From positions 102,623 through 166,622 of the forward strand of contig CALODL010000013.1 in assembly GCA_942492115.1 (NCBI GenBank): a stretch of DNA of 64,000 nucleotides. Direction: 5' to 3'. Of this stretch, positions 24,001 through 31,200 are shown piece after piece. The notes beneath the pieces were generated by a model. The model was not told the origin of the DNA. It was given only the letters and a program-made list of their open reading frames with translations, and did no database searches. The translations under genes were made by a program, and so were the position numbers. Source of the stretch: CALODL01 sp942492115 (GTDB taxonomy: Bacteria; Planctomycetota; Phycisphaerae; UBA1845; CAIVHJ01). Every line of letters starts with the position of its first letter. Position 1 is the first letter of the stretch.

Positions 24001-25883
24001 AGTCGACGCGTGTAAAACGTCGTCAACCCACTCATAACACTCGTCAGATCCGTAGCATCGTCACCGTCACCGAACCCGAACCCGCTCGGCCCCTGATCCC
24101 AGCTCGAATCGTCGAACGCGATCTGAGCCCAGCCCAAGGCGGCGAGCGGCGTGCTGGGTTCTGCAGAACCTGCAATATACTTCCACACGTCCCCCTCAAC
24201 GATGGGCAGCGGGTCGGCAGGTGGGATTTCGCACGCTTGCGAAATCGGATTGCACATCTCTGGGGCAGTGCACAGGTCGCTGTCAGGAATACACACTCCG
24301 GCGTCGCAGGCACCGGTGCTGCTGGTACACGCGATGCCGTCATCACATGCGGTCAGGTCGGCCTTCGGAACGGATTCACACAGCATCGCAGTGCACACAC
24401 CATCGGTGCACGGTCCATCCAGTGCCATACAATCGTCATCTATCGCGCAGCTGGCGGCCTTCTGGATCGCAAAAGTGTCGGTTACGGTGCCGTCGACCCT
24501 GACGTTGCGCAACTGGAGCAAACCGTCCTGGACGTCGATGAGGCATGAACCGTTGGCCGTCTCGGAGAAGTACATGACCGGGTGATTGGCCGAGCCACCG
24601 GTCCCTTGACCCCCGTGGCCTGCCGTGACATAGACCGCACCCTCATGGGCGTTTTGCCCTGCGGTTTTGATGTAAGCACCGTCACCGGCCAGTCGCCCGT
24701 CGCCGCCGTCGATAATATTGCCGCCGGAGTCCAGGGTTGCAAAAGACGGTGTCGGTGTCGTGTACGCTCCGTCAATCAGGTAAGAACGCTCGTAGATGTG
24801 CGAATGACCGCACAGCACAAGATCCACGCCGCCCGCCTCGAGGATGGGCAGGATGTTCTCGCGCATCTCCCGAAGTTCGGTCTCGGTATCTGAGTTATGG
24901 GTACCTTTGGTGTACGGCGGATGATGCCAGAAGGCGACAACCCAGTCCTGTGATGCGGGTACCGCCAGGAGATCCGCATCAAGCCACAACGCCATCGGAC
25001 CGGTGCCTGAACGACTGACCTCGTAGGAATTCAGGGAGATGAAGTGGACGTTGGCATATTCGAACGAATAATACGCCTCGGTTCCGGAGGCGACGCCGCC
25101 CGCCTCGGCACCGGCAGGTAACGTGAACGCATCATAGTAAGGCCCGGTGGAGCCGGCCGTGCACGGTATGGGCGAGCACTCACCGGATGTCGTCGACGCG
25201 CCCTCGTGATTGCCCAGTGTGGGCCACACGACCGTGTTGCGAATCACGGGACCGTACTGGCCGAAGTAGTTGTTGGTGAATTCACTGTCGGTGCCGCTAC
25301 CGTAGGCGATGTCACCGAGATAGACAGCCAGATCCGGGGATGCACCACCATTCTCGGTGAGCATGGCATTCATGACATTGATCTGTGTGCTTGTCCCATT
25401 TCCGCCATCGCCCACCGCCCAAATGGTAAACGGCTCCTGGGAACCCACGGCAGGAGCCGTTTTAAAATAATGGCTGAGACTACCGGCGACATGAACTCGG
25501 CCGGTCTGCCCGACATTATAGTAATAGGTCGTGCCGGCACTCAGTCCGTTGATTTCCACGACATGGTCGGTGACCACGGCGGCATCGGTCACGGACGACG
25601 ACAGTACCCCTTCGGTCGTGCCATACTCAACCCGGCTGTCAGTCGCGCCCTGGGTTCGCCATCGAATGGTGATGGATGAATCGGTGACCATCTGAAGATA
25701 AGGCTGTCTCACCACGGTCGCCGTAGCAAACGCCACTTCCGGCTCTTGCTGAAGTGAAGCGGGTCGGCCTCTGTCAACGGAGTCAGGATTGCCTGGTTCG
25801 TGACGGCTGGACTGACTGGACGCGGGTCCGGAGAACAACATCAGCGCAGCACAAGCACAACTGACAACACACAGCCTTTTCAT
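12024..25883 (-). CDS. 4619-aa secreted protein with two metallophosphoesterase domains and five LamG domains
   Basis: The ATG at 25883 has GGAGA 7 nt upstream and opens a signal peptide (MKRLCVVSCACAALMLFSG). A purple-acid-phosphatase unit (about 55-470) has an N-terminal FN3-like domain and the motifs GDGG, YLGDIAY, LGNHE, WHHPPY and GHSHIYER. Two galactose-binding-like domains (about 560-905) and two DNRLRE/CBM96-like domains with a lamin-tail domain between them (about 1012-1765) follow. A second, unrelated calcineurin-like phosphoesterase (about 1845-2285) has LPDTQFY, QLGDCTQ, VGNHD, SHF and GGHLNE. Five LamG domains begin near 2453, 2792, 3125, 3448 and 3785, then a third DNRLRE-like domain (about 4102-4288). 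The end has EF-hand/dockerin-like segments (DNLVDIVDFTILSVAWL, DINGDGN, DMNDDGVIDVRDI) and a basic tail (KRSSRR). CTDC cysteine repeats link every module. Likely roles are extracellular phosphoester hydrolysis and glycan binding; substrates are unknown. Confidence 0.9.
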   Translation of the reverse strand: MKRLCVVSCACAALMLFSGPASSQSSRHEPGNPDSVDRGRPASLQQEPEVAFATATVVRQPYLQMVTDSSITIRWRTQGATDSRVEYGTTEGVLSSSVTDAAVVTDHVVEINGLSAGTTYYYNVGQTGRVHVAGSLSHYFKTAPAVGSQEPFTIWAVGDGGNGTSTQINVMNAMLTENGGASPDLAVYLGDIAYGSGTDSEFTNNYFGQYGPVIRNTVVWPTLGNHEGASTTSGECSPIPCTAGSTGPYYDAFTLPAGAEAGGVASGTEAYYSFEYANVHFISLNSYEVSRSGTGPMALWLDADLLAVPASQDWVVAFWHHPPYTKGTHNSDTETELREMRENILPILEAGGVDLVLCGHSHIYERSYLIDGAYTTPTPSFATLDSGGNIIDGGDGRLAGDGAYIKTAGQNAHEGAVYVTAGHGGQGTGGSANHPVMYFSETANGSCLIDVQDGLLQLRNVRVDGTVTDTFAIQKAASCAIDDDCMALDGPCTDGVCTAMLCESVPKADLTACDDGIACTSSTGACDAGVCIPDSDLCTAPEMCNPISQACEIPPADPLPIVEGDVWKYIAGSAEPSTPLAALGWAQIAFDDSSWDQGPSGFGFGDGDDATDLTSVMSGLTTFYTRRLFDIADPAQVLALTLSVDYDDGYVCYINGSEVARSASASASGTPPAFGATATSHEASGGDGSPQPVEITSPSPSVLVAGNNVLACHGLNTSDTSSDLSLIVELSAVTADPLPISEGDTWTYFKGLAEPTPGGATTDWTPVGFDDSTWLSGPSGFGYADCVAANPGTILSDMQGTTAPPAYVSVYIRKLFYVADAARIETLTLRMNYDDGFVAYLNGVEVDRSQVTGTPPSFDTDGTSHECGTVEDFVLDPLDLVTGVNILAIQGHNAGPNSSDFALIPELVATEFECLVEEDCDSLDTACTNGTCNLGTKTCETSAINEGGACDDASDCTVTDVCTAGVCAGTLIDCGSQVCNPVDGECVDCVVDGDCGLGQVCGAGNVCESAPIMATFQQGVSGYTGTVDTFLNAGAATANNATTTPLVVDLAANVNQILLRFDNVFAGNGGPIPDGSTIQSASLTINVVNDSAAGALLHRMLQTWNDTDNWNTWTGGIQADDVEALSTADVVESGSAVTLHIIDVTSSVAAWSAGAANHGWVWLPPGTDDSWQFDSSEGGTPPLLSVTYLAPSCASDAECDDGNECTDDTCNIGTGVCANVANDGNSCTDGIACTADACTSGTCVSTDNCTGGDVCNLSNGICETPVALQAGDVIISGFQASGSDEWIELFNTTSAPVDLDTCELIVRIDTDGNGTSDLDWEFPSGQLNGEAIPANGFYLLREGAGGDFTGALDLATGEGATRAASIELVIDAVHMDYVLYGREDLEPGATADVPPGDLPFDGSTFPRAEVIRNCGAPGAGGTCSASGSFNEGATLRLSADDLYAGHAVDGRYTDEATLGDGYAAGVWTSAHQTTGGSAPRNSSSPTVAPPTCNDNGDCDDGNPCTDDTCPVMGGMCLFTNDDSNACDDGEPCTDDACVAGVCVPTPDDGNSCSDGVLCTTDACVSGSCVGTDNCTAREVCNLTTGSCELPSLMASFQQGVSGYVGTVDTYLESADAAANNATASPLVVDLGPEQHILMRFENVFISEGGPVPNGATIVSASLTINVINESAGVGASLHRMLQAWNDADNWNTWTGGIQADDTEALSTADVSSSSGTGLHVIDVTTSIAAWAAGAANLGWAWLPPGTDNSWQFDSSEGGTPPLLEIEYLPCDVNADCDDSNDCTADTCNAGNCEYANINEGGGCDDGVSCTSSETCTSGVCDGGVDNCPVGQFCNGTSCELLPNVPPDAPTNEAPANGAMNIAANPNLCVDVLDQNGDALDVTFYGREFTTGPTPPFTLIALPDTQFYSENFPEVFKCQTEWVLDEGTSVSGSCPSTPADTDFGFPHGLDIVFTTQLGDCTQNGNVLAEWQNAEAALGLFDPAGDEEKMPFGVAVGNHDQGTGNGDPGNLSAPDSTTTLYNQFFGVSRFLGRSYYAGSYNHCDDGSTCNVDADCTGIGAGTCHIYNDNHYELFSGGGMDFIIIHMEWDSAASSPLRDAALVWADNLLTTHANRRAIIVSHFVVQPSGNFSTQGQAIYTALNHHPNWFLMLGGHLNEAARRTDPVGPVGENTLTSIMSDYQGGANGGNGWLRVMTFVPEDDEIVVTTYSPFLDQQKPDTPAPANFDAHNFVIPYAMEGGLPFQNLGTVSSVASGGTACVNWPARQAGTDYEWYVEISDGQDTTSSAGSTYTFTSDGACANDADCDDGVFCNGAETCDNPGTELCLAGADPCPGQLCDESGDVCVDCVTPGDCDDSDLCTDDVCTAGTCTNPAIDCSDGNACTDDVCTAGVCSNPYNPVGGCCDDAGDCADGDACTTDTCVSNDCDNAVDPLCCTVDGDCDDSDPCTADTCNTANAGALSFDGSDDHVTMGAASGLNTATFTLEAWVNWDGGGSTANTGGSGIVAIPVVTKGRGEADADVRDANYFLGILPGGVVAADFEEHTTGLSPGLNHPAQGTTVLSTGTWHHIAATYDGTCWEIYVDGVADLAAANCPAQPPNFVSTQHFALGTAMTSTAAAEGRFSGLMDEVRVWNRALSGAEIAANLNLAILTDPDLLGRWGLDEGTGTTAGDSTTPMEDGTIVSATWELANLPNVGTGSCQLDPIAGCCNVDGDCTDDGNACTDEQCNANVCESVYSPFGGCCTGDPDCDDGDGCTTDTCDAGNCVNSPDALCCDEDADCDDSSTCTLDVCSLGTTAGLDLDGTDDHVAMGTAPTLGTAEFTLEGWFRWDNGGATASSGNGGVVGYPLICKGVGEADGNNRDANYFFAIESSSGALTADFEEGAGGSSPGLNHPVTGNTAVTPGVWHHLAVTYDGTCWELYLDGVADTTGTNCPGEPPRADSIQHFGIGATLTSTGSPEGAFDGKVDEVRVWSRALSQAEIAAGMNATITTAPDLLGRWGLDEGTGTTAADSAGSTPGTLANGALWETGDLPGLTADSCVYIAEAGCCTVDGDCDDADVCTTDTCNAGTCEFAPIGGCCSLDSECVDSDPCTVDTCDTNTCSNVLDPLCCADDGDCDDSDICTTDSCAVANSAAIAFDGVDDYVDLGNDPTITDYGTGSFTVEGWFYLNSAPATWEGIFRHGRQGPNSQVAVQFASGLLTVSVEDTSGNQADTPGQTFSLNTWHHFAAVIDRSADQARMYLDAGTPTTVTGGWGANPISSTDNVVLGEARGTTGTLIAPLDGMIDEIRIWDHARTPAEILANKDIQIVSAPGLLARYGLNEAAGTTTTDSVGALAGTLEAGASWETSNLPDLGDGSCQFDPIPGCCEVDGDCPDDGNACTDETCNANVCETAYNPTAGCCSADSDCDDGDACSDDTCNANNCSNTVDPLCCDVDADCDDSNVCTTDTCSTNDAALSFDGSNDHVTMGPATGLNAAQFTLETWFKWNAGGSTASTGGGGVDAYPLVTKGRGESEAATLNCAYFLGILATGELAADFEEHGTGTTEGLNHPVTGTTQLTAGDGVWHHAAVTYDGSCWQLYLDGVADTPGTTCPGEPPDFDSIQHFGLGTAFNSSGAASGRLSGLLDEVRVWDHARSGAEILADMNSQIISASGLLGRWGLDEGSGSAVADSTAPAEDGTIVGAAWELADLAPIDSACLFELIPGCCNVAGDCPSDGNACTDETCLANACASTYNPTAGCCVSDNDCDDGDGLTLDTCDSGDCNNTPVVPCSSDGECDDSELCTDDVCATSSNSALLFDGAGDHVAFGASAAHPELSLSVFTIEAWFRRDGAGNPTNIGDGASDSEAIVAKGRGSGEGGNNDFNYFLGVRQGTTTLVGDFETDDNGAGHRVDGTTPLVTGQWYHGALTYDGSVLTLYLDGQVEDTFVTSDAPEAQSVLPFSIGAAFDTSTDDGNWNGAIDEVRVWSVARTQGEIQADMDAQILSATNLVGRWGFEEGAGTSAGDSTASANDGTLAGDTAWITSGLPIMDGFCANTPIGDGGACDDGSECTTGETCTGGVCGGGTFGCDDGNPCNGVETCNVDMCDPGTPISCPAGDVCDPANGVCVTPVCETFQQGDGNSYSGTVDTYVFGTQDQGTNFSADVEVRQDLDNTRHGLLYFGNVFVSESGPVPDGATIDLATLTYVVTDANASGPNGCALHRMIQPWVPDAATLTWNSLVGGVQPDGVEAEVTPDVTGTPLAPTVPGAHAVDVTTSVAAWSSGVPNEGWVFLPLDNNGYFFSSSEGLTQADRPHLEVCYLPPPECVVDLDCDDSDPCTADACVLNVCEHSDDDGVACDDGVFCTTGETCLAGSCGGGVTTDCSDGDPCTADICNLGTDMCENPDDYTVDVFVQLEGLSNAVTRDVTFVMSDCAPVTLSVDFDSSGMSTGTDGMGLGIQLSADPLSTEISAVEGHTLLRVLPLSFGTCPAIADFTGADSLRAGDFQTATAFQDNLVDIVDFTILSVAWLAPVDPNSSLGADINGDGNQASADFTAVLINFFESGDVDITCPEPLNGDGKGPRLSVRVDSLDLKDADYADMNDDGVIDVRDIRALTEEFNMKLGPVAEQKLRDMEDLYHRAKSDTKRSSRR

Positions 25884-25976
25884 CGTGACATCTCCACTTC
25901 ATCAGGTGCCCGTACGTGAAATACGAGCTGAATTGACGGCCCCACCGGGCGCGATCGAGCGTTCGGCCTAGTGGGA

Positions 25977-28175
25977 CTAACGCCGAGTTCTCTGCTTTCT
26001 GTCGGTGCCGACGACCACTTCCGCGGCCGTGGTGCCGGCCACGGCGATCTTGCTGCCCGACGGCGTCGGGAACAGGAACGTCCGGTTCAGACCGGCAGGG
26101 TCGTCGTACAACACATCGATGACGAATGCGCCCTGTGCATCTTTGCTGGCGCGATAGGTAAAGGTGGCCAGGTAGCCGCCCGGAATGCTGACGCCCGCGT
26201 CATCCATACCGACGACCATCTGACTGGTTTTGATATTGAACGCCGACCACGTGGCCAAACCGTCGAAGACGGCCGACGTGTCGGCCGCGACGTAGATATC
26301 GATGAGGTCGAGCCCTCCACGGGTGCCGCCGATCGTGCCGAGATGTAACTGATAGCCACGCAGATCCTTGACGGCATCGTCGAGGTACACATCGACGTCG
26401 ATCAGGTCGCCTGGCCGGGCGGTGTCCTGACGGGCCACGAGCGTGAGACCGCTCTGGCCTACGACCACGGTACCCTGACCGCCGCCAAACTCGGGAGACG
26501 GATTGAGCGGGCACGAGCACGTGGTCATGTTGCCAAAGGCGTTCAAGGCCGCGAAGGCGTCGTTACCGTCGCATACACCATCCGGATTGCAGCTGCCGAA
26601 CTGGCCACCCGCATCGACATTGAATGCCGTGGGGGCAGCGGCCTCACACGGGTAGTCCGATGGCGGCGGCAAGTCGGGATCGACGTTGGAGAAGCAGTTG
26701 AGGGCGTGGAAGCGATCGTTACCATCCGCCGTGCCGTCCGGCGGGCACAAACCGAACTGCCCGCCCATGTCGGCGTAGACCACGTCGACGCCGACACACA
26801 GGCCGCCATCGGTGCATTCCCACCACACACAATTGTCGTCACGAATGCCATCGACTGGCAATACATCCGCGCAATCCTCGATCGTCGTACAGGGTTCGAC
26901 CCCCAGATCGATTTCCAGTGTGATGGTGTCGTGGTCGATGTCGGCCGAATCGACGTCGCCGACCCCACAAACGGCGGTCCCGTAAACCAGCGAGCCGCTG
27001 TCTGCGGTCGAAACGTCGCCCGTGCCGAGAGCGATGCCCTCGACATCCAGAATGGCGACGCGCCCCCACACGGGATTGAACGCAACCGCATTACACGGTG
27101 CCGGATCGACGGACCCGCTGAGGTCATCCACGTTGCCGGTGAGATTGTCGAACGAACTGTTGACCAGTTGATCGAACAGGTCGGTGTGCGTCACACCGTT
27201 GACATTGAGGATCGAGATGTCATAGACCATGTCGAGCGAGACCGAGGAGAGTCCCGCTGCCTGAGTGGTCTGGACCCACACCTCGATGACGAATGGGCTG
27301 TTCAGCCCAAATGTCGTTTGCGAAGAAGGCAAGGTGATGCCCGTATCGCTGCCCGAGGCGCTCAGCCTGGGCACCAGAACCAGCGTAACCGGAGTATTGG
27401 GGACCACGACCGAGCGCAATGCCGAGAAATCCTGGCTCATCGTCCCGCCCGACCACACATTGGCAGAACCAAAAGTACTCGTCGTGCCGTCCTGCCAGTT
27501 GCTGTTGACCGGATCCACCGAGTCACTGGGGTCTTCCTCGAGCTTGAAGATCTCGCGCGAATTGACGCCAGGTGCGGTCACGGGAATACCCTCGCCCGCC
27601 GGCCCGAAAACGACCGCATCGGCGGCGTCGGCTATGGTCAACTGCCAGTCATCATTGCCGACTGAGAAGTTCCCCGGGCCGTCGCCCACGACGTTCGTTA
27701 CGGTGGTCACATACTGGGCGTCGAAGCTGTTGATGTTGATCCACCAATCGCCACCTGCCGGGTCGTAGCTGACGTCCGTATCCAATCCGCCCTCTAATGT
27801 GGTCGACTCGACGAACGTAATGATCGTTCCGCTACGCAAGTCGCTCCACAGCGGATCGTTGCTGAGGGTCAACGTGCCGGCCTCAGCGGGAATTTGTGCC
27901 CAGTTGAGATCCCAGCCAGTCATGTCGAGGTGATCCGTGATCACGACGATTTCGAACCAGTTCCCCCCATTTCCTTCCACGCGACCGAAGAAGCTGTCTG
28001 CCGCGTCGGTATCGCACAGGGGATCGGCGGGCGGTTCGTCGCAATCCAACCAGCGGTCGCTGCGCACCCCGTTGTACTCGTTGAGAATGACATCAGCCGC
28101 CGAGGCCAGGCCACAGGCCGACATCGCGACGCCAGTCAGCGCTATCCACATCATTCGCTTACTATTGGCCTTCAT
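25977..28175 (-). CDS. Secreted lamin-tail / cohesin-like / dockerin-like protein, 732 aa
   Basis: The ATG at 28175 follows CGAGGAG and starts a signal peptide (MKANSKRMMWIALTG, cleaved near ASAAD). Residues about 25-270 are a lamin-tail-like domain nearly repeated in the gene at the left window edge. A cohesin-like beta-sandwich follows (about 272-430), then a short cysteine segment. A duplicated dockerin-like pair lies at about 475-555 (GGQFGLCPPDGTADGNDRF and GGQFGSCNPDGVCDGNDAF, each followed by a short helix ending ALN.F). A second cohesin-like domain covers about 570-725, and the end is basic (DRKQRTRR). The paired PDG..DGND.F.ALN.F form is common in secreted Planctomycetota proteins. 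The role is probably structural, in an extracellular assembly. It sits 93 bp before the 4619-aa gene and 68 bp after the 3348-aa gene, so co-transcription is likely. Confidence 0.87.
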   Translation of the reverse strand: MKANSKRMMWIALTGVAMSACGLASAADVILNEYNGVRSDRWLDCDEPPADPLCDTDAADSFFGRVEGNGGNWFEIVVITDHLDMTGWDLNWAQIPAEAGTLTLSNDPLWSDLRSGTIITFVESTTLEGGLDTDVSYDPAGGDWWININSFDAQYVTTVTNVVGDGPGNFSVGNDDWQLTIADAADAVVFGPAGEGIPVTAPGVNSREIFKLEEDPSDSVDPVNSNWQDGTTSTFGSANVWSGGTMSQDFSALRSVVVPNTPVTLVLVPRLSASGSDTGITLPSSQTTFGLNSPFVIEVWVQTTQAAGLSSVSLDMVYDISILNVNGVTHTDLFDQLVNSSFDNLTGNVDDLSGSVDPAPCNAVAFNPVWGRVAILDVEGIALGTGDVSTADSGSLVYGTAVCGVGDVDSADIDHDTITLEIDLGVEPCTTIEDCADVLPVDGIRDDNCVWWECTDGGLCVGVDVVYADMGGQFGLCPPDGTADGNDRFHALNCFSNVDPDLPPPSDYPCEAAAPTAFNVDAGGQFGSCNPDGVCDGNDAFAALNAFGNMTTCSCPLNPSPEFGGGQGTVVVGQSGLTLVARQDTARPGDLIDVDVYLDDAVKDLRGYQLHLGTIGGTRGGLDLIDIYVAADTSAVFDGLATWSAFNIKTSQMVVGMDDAGVSIPGGYLATFTYRASKDAQGAFVIDVLYDDPAGLNRTFLFPTPSGSKIAVAGTTAAEVVVGTDRKQRTRR

Positions 28176-28243
28176 TCCTCTTGTCTCCTCGTTGCAAGAT
28201 CACGTGTCTCCAGCAACACGTGCAGGCTCGGCAATGTATCACG

Positions 28244-31200
28244 TTACTTCTGTTTGCGCGTTCCAATCGACGAAGACCGATCGTCCTTGCGGACCTCGAT
28301 CATCGCACGGCCGATGTCCAACTGCGCGCCACCCAGGTCGCCGAAGTCGCCGACGACCGCAGTCCCACGCAGAGACCCGGTGGTGTACAGATTGATGAAC
28401 GTCGTCCCGGCCCTGCGGACGCGTGTGCGTACCGTCGTGACGCGGACCCACGTTCCATCGCTACCGATATCAGTAGACCCAGGAGCCACACAGCCCCCGA
28501 GATCAGTGATCGTGCCACTCTTTTCGTTCACCACGGCAGAGGTCAGCGTGCCGAACTTGTTGTCCGGCACGACATCGATGACATCCACCCGCGGCCCATC
28601 GAACTCAACGTCGACGAAGACCGAGGCCAATGCGGCGGCATCGAGTGAATCCAGCCGCGCCCAGATCTCGAGATAGACTTCCTCGCCAACCGTGACCTCG
28701 TTGATTCCGCGTGGCAGACTGTGGGACTCGCCGTACAGATGACGGCGCGTCGTCGGCACGACTTCGATGATGGCCGTACGCGGGAGTTCCGGCTCGGGAC
28801 CACCCGGCCCACTGCACTCCGGACAATCGCCACACCCATCCCCAAAGCACCCGAGGAACGCGGCATAGTCTGCTGTCCCGACACAGATACCGGCGTCGGC
28901 ATCGAAGTTGGACACCTCGCAGGCATCACCCGATGTGTAGCACGAACCGAAACAGGGCGAGAACAGTGCAAAGTCGCCGGTGCCCATGATCGTGCTGAAG
29001 TCGAGATCGAAGATACACCACGCACAAGCATCGTCGCCTGCATCGCAGTGCTCGCAGACATCCGGGCATGGATCGTCTACGCCCGGCTCACACACACCAC
29101 CGACGCACACTTCGGCACCGTTGCAGAACTCACCATCGCTGCAGTCGATGCCGGTTCCGATGCACGCCCCGGCAATACATGTGTCGCCCGTGGTGCACGC
29201 GTCGAGGTCATCGCATGGATCCGTGTTATCCAGGTGGATGACTTCGCCCGTCCCCGGATTGCACAAGTCATCCGTACACTCGTTCATATCATCGATCGTC
29301 GTGATGTCACCATCAGACGGATCGCAACATTCGGTGATCGGATCGTAGCCCAACGGATGAGTGACGTTGCCGGTCAACGTGTCGCAGACGTCGGCGGTAC
29401 ATTCGTCGCCATCGTCAGTCAACACGATACCGCCGTCGGTCGGATTACAGCATTCCGTCGCCACGTCATAGTTGGGAACGTTGTCGACGATACCCGTCAG
29501 CGGATCACAGAAATCATCCGTGCACACACTGGCATCATCGATCAGTTCCAGCCCACCGCCGACAGGGTTACAGCATTCCGTCGCCACATCGTAATTGGGC
29601 GAGCTCGTGACGACACCGGTCAGGACATCGCACACATCATCCGTGCAGTCCGTACCGTCGCTGATGACCGTCACCGTACCATCGGCCGGATTGCAGCACT
29701 CGGACAGGGTGTCATAGTTCGGAATGTGCTGCACGATACCGGTGAGTGCATTGCACTCGTCGTCGGTACAGGCGTCCCCGTCGTCAATCACTTCGGCCGT
29801 ACCCGTGACCGGGTCGCAGCACTCCGTGGCGACATCATAGTTCGGGGCGTTGTCGACGATACCCGTCCCGGGGTCACATGTGTCGTCCGTGCATTCCGTA
29901 CCATCGTCGATGATGGTCGTCGAGCCATCAGCCGGATCGCAACACTCCGTCGCGATGCTGTAGTTCGGCGTGTTGCTGACCACGCCGGTCGTCGGATTGC
30001 ACGAATCATTGGTGCACTCGTCGGCGTCGTCGATCACGGCCGTCGAGCCGTCACTCGGATCACAGCACTCGGTCGCCACGTCGTAGTTCGGCGTGCTCGT
30101 GACCGCACCCGTACCCGCGTCACATGCGTCATCCGTGCAGGCGTCACCGTCACTGATGAGCACCGTCGATCCGTCGTTCGGATCACAGCATTCGGTCGGC
30201 ACATCGTAATTCGGTGTGTGGGTCACAGCGCCCGTGCCCGCAGCGCAGGAATCATCCGTGCACTCGTCGTTGTCGTCGATGGTCGACAATGCACCATCAG
30301 CAGGATTACAGCACTGCCCGATGGGCACGTTGCTGGTATTGCTGCACGCCACACCGTCGAAATTGTCGTCAGTACAGGCGTTGGAATCGTCACAGATCCC
30401 GATGGCCATGTTGTCCGAATCGACCTTGTCGGGAATCAACGCCGCCGCATCGTCAGCCGCGGTCAGTTTCGTGATCAACGGCGGCTGATCGGGCCCGAAG
30501 GTGAAATTGGCAATGCCGTTGGCCAGGGCCTGGAACGTCAGCGTCGCGACGGTGCCGTTGGCTATCGTCTCACCGCCACCGAAGATCCCGACCGAATAGG
30601 TGATGTCGCCACCCGCAACGGTCTCAGCCAGCTCGAGCCAGCCGTCTTCGGGCAACGTCAAGCCCAGATCGGTCGGCGTGATGTCGATCAACGACAACAG
30701 ACTGTCATCGAACTGCATCAGGGCCTGGACGCCGTTGATCGGCTCGACCAGATCCGCCACGTCGAGCGTGACGGTGACGGTCTCACCAATCAGGACGTGC
30801 TCCGAACCCGGGGCCACATTGAGGCTCAGTTCGCCCGACGGTGACCCGATGGTCAGCGTGCACGCCGGTGCGATGACAAACGGAATAGGAGCGTTGTTCG
30901 TATCCCGGAGAATCGAACCCGGAGACGGATCGATGAACACATCGAACGTGCTGCCCGGGGTCGCATCACCGGAGACCGACAATGTGTAGGTCGACAGGTA
31001 ACGCGCCGTCGTGACGTTGACACTCTCGGGATCGAGCGGCGCGGCCGCTGCTTCACGACCCGCACAATCGATCGTCGTCAGGACGGTCGACGTAATAGCG
31101 GGATCGTTGAACACGAAGTCCGCACGGCCCTCGTCGACGTCGACGCCACCTGGACAATCGACCGAGACGGTGCCGGTTCCCGACGTGGGAACGATCGTAA

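Noticed and set aside
29235..30330. Regular repeats that could suggest a CRISPR array
   Set aside because: The units are 123 bp, in frame, and diverged at wobble positions; there are no short identical repeats with unique spacers and no cas genes.
28721..30844. 707-codon open frame on the plus strand
   Set aside because: It is antisense to the CTDC/ECC repeat region of the 3348-aa protein. Asp- and Cys-rich coding with few A/T codon ends leaves the opposite strand free of stops; the protein has no domain or signal.
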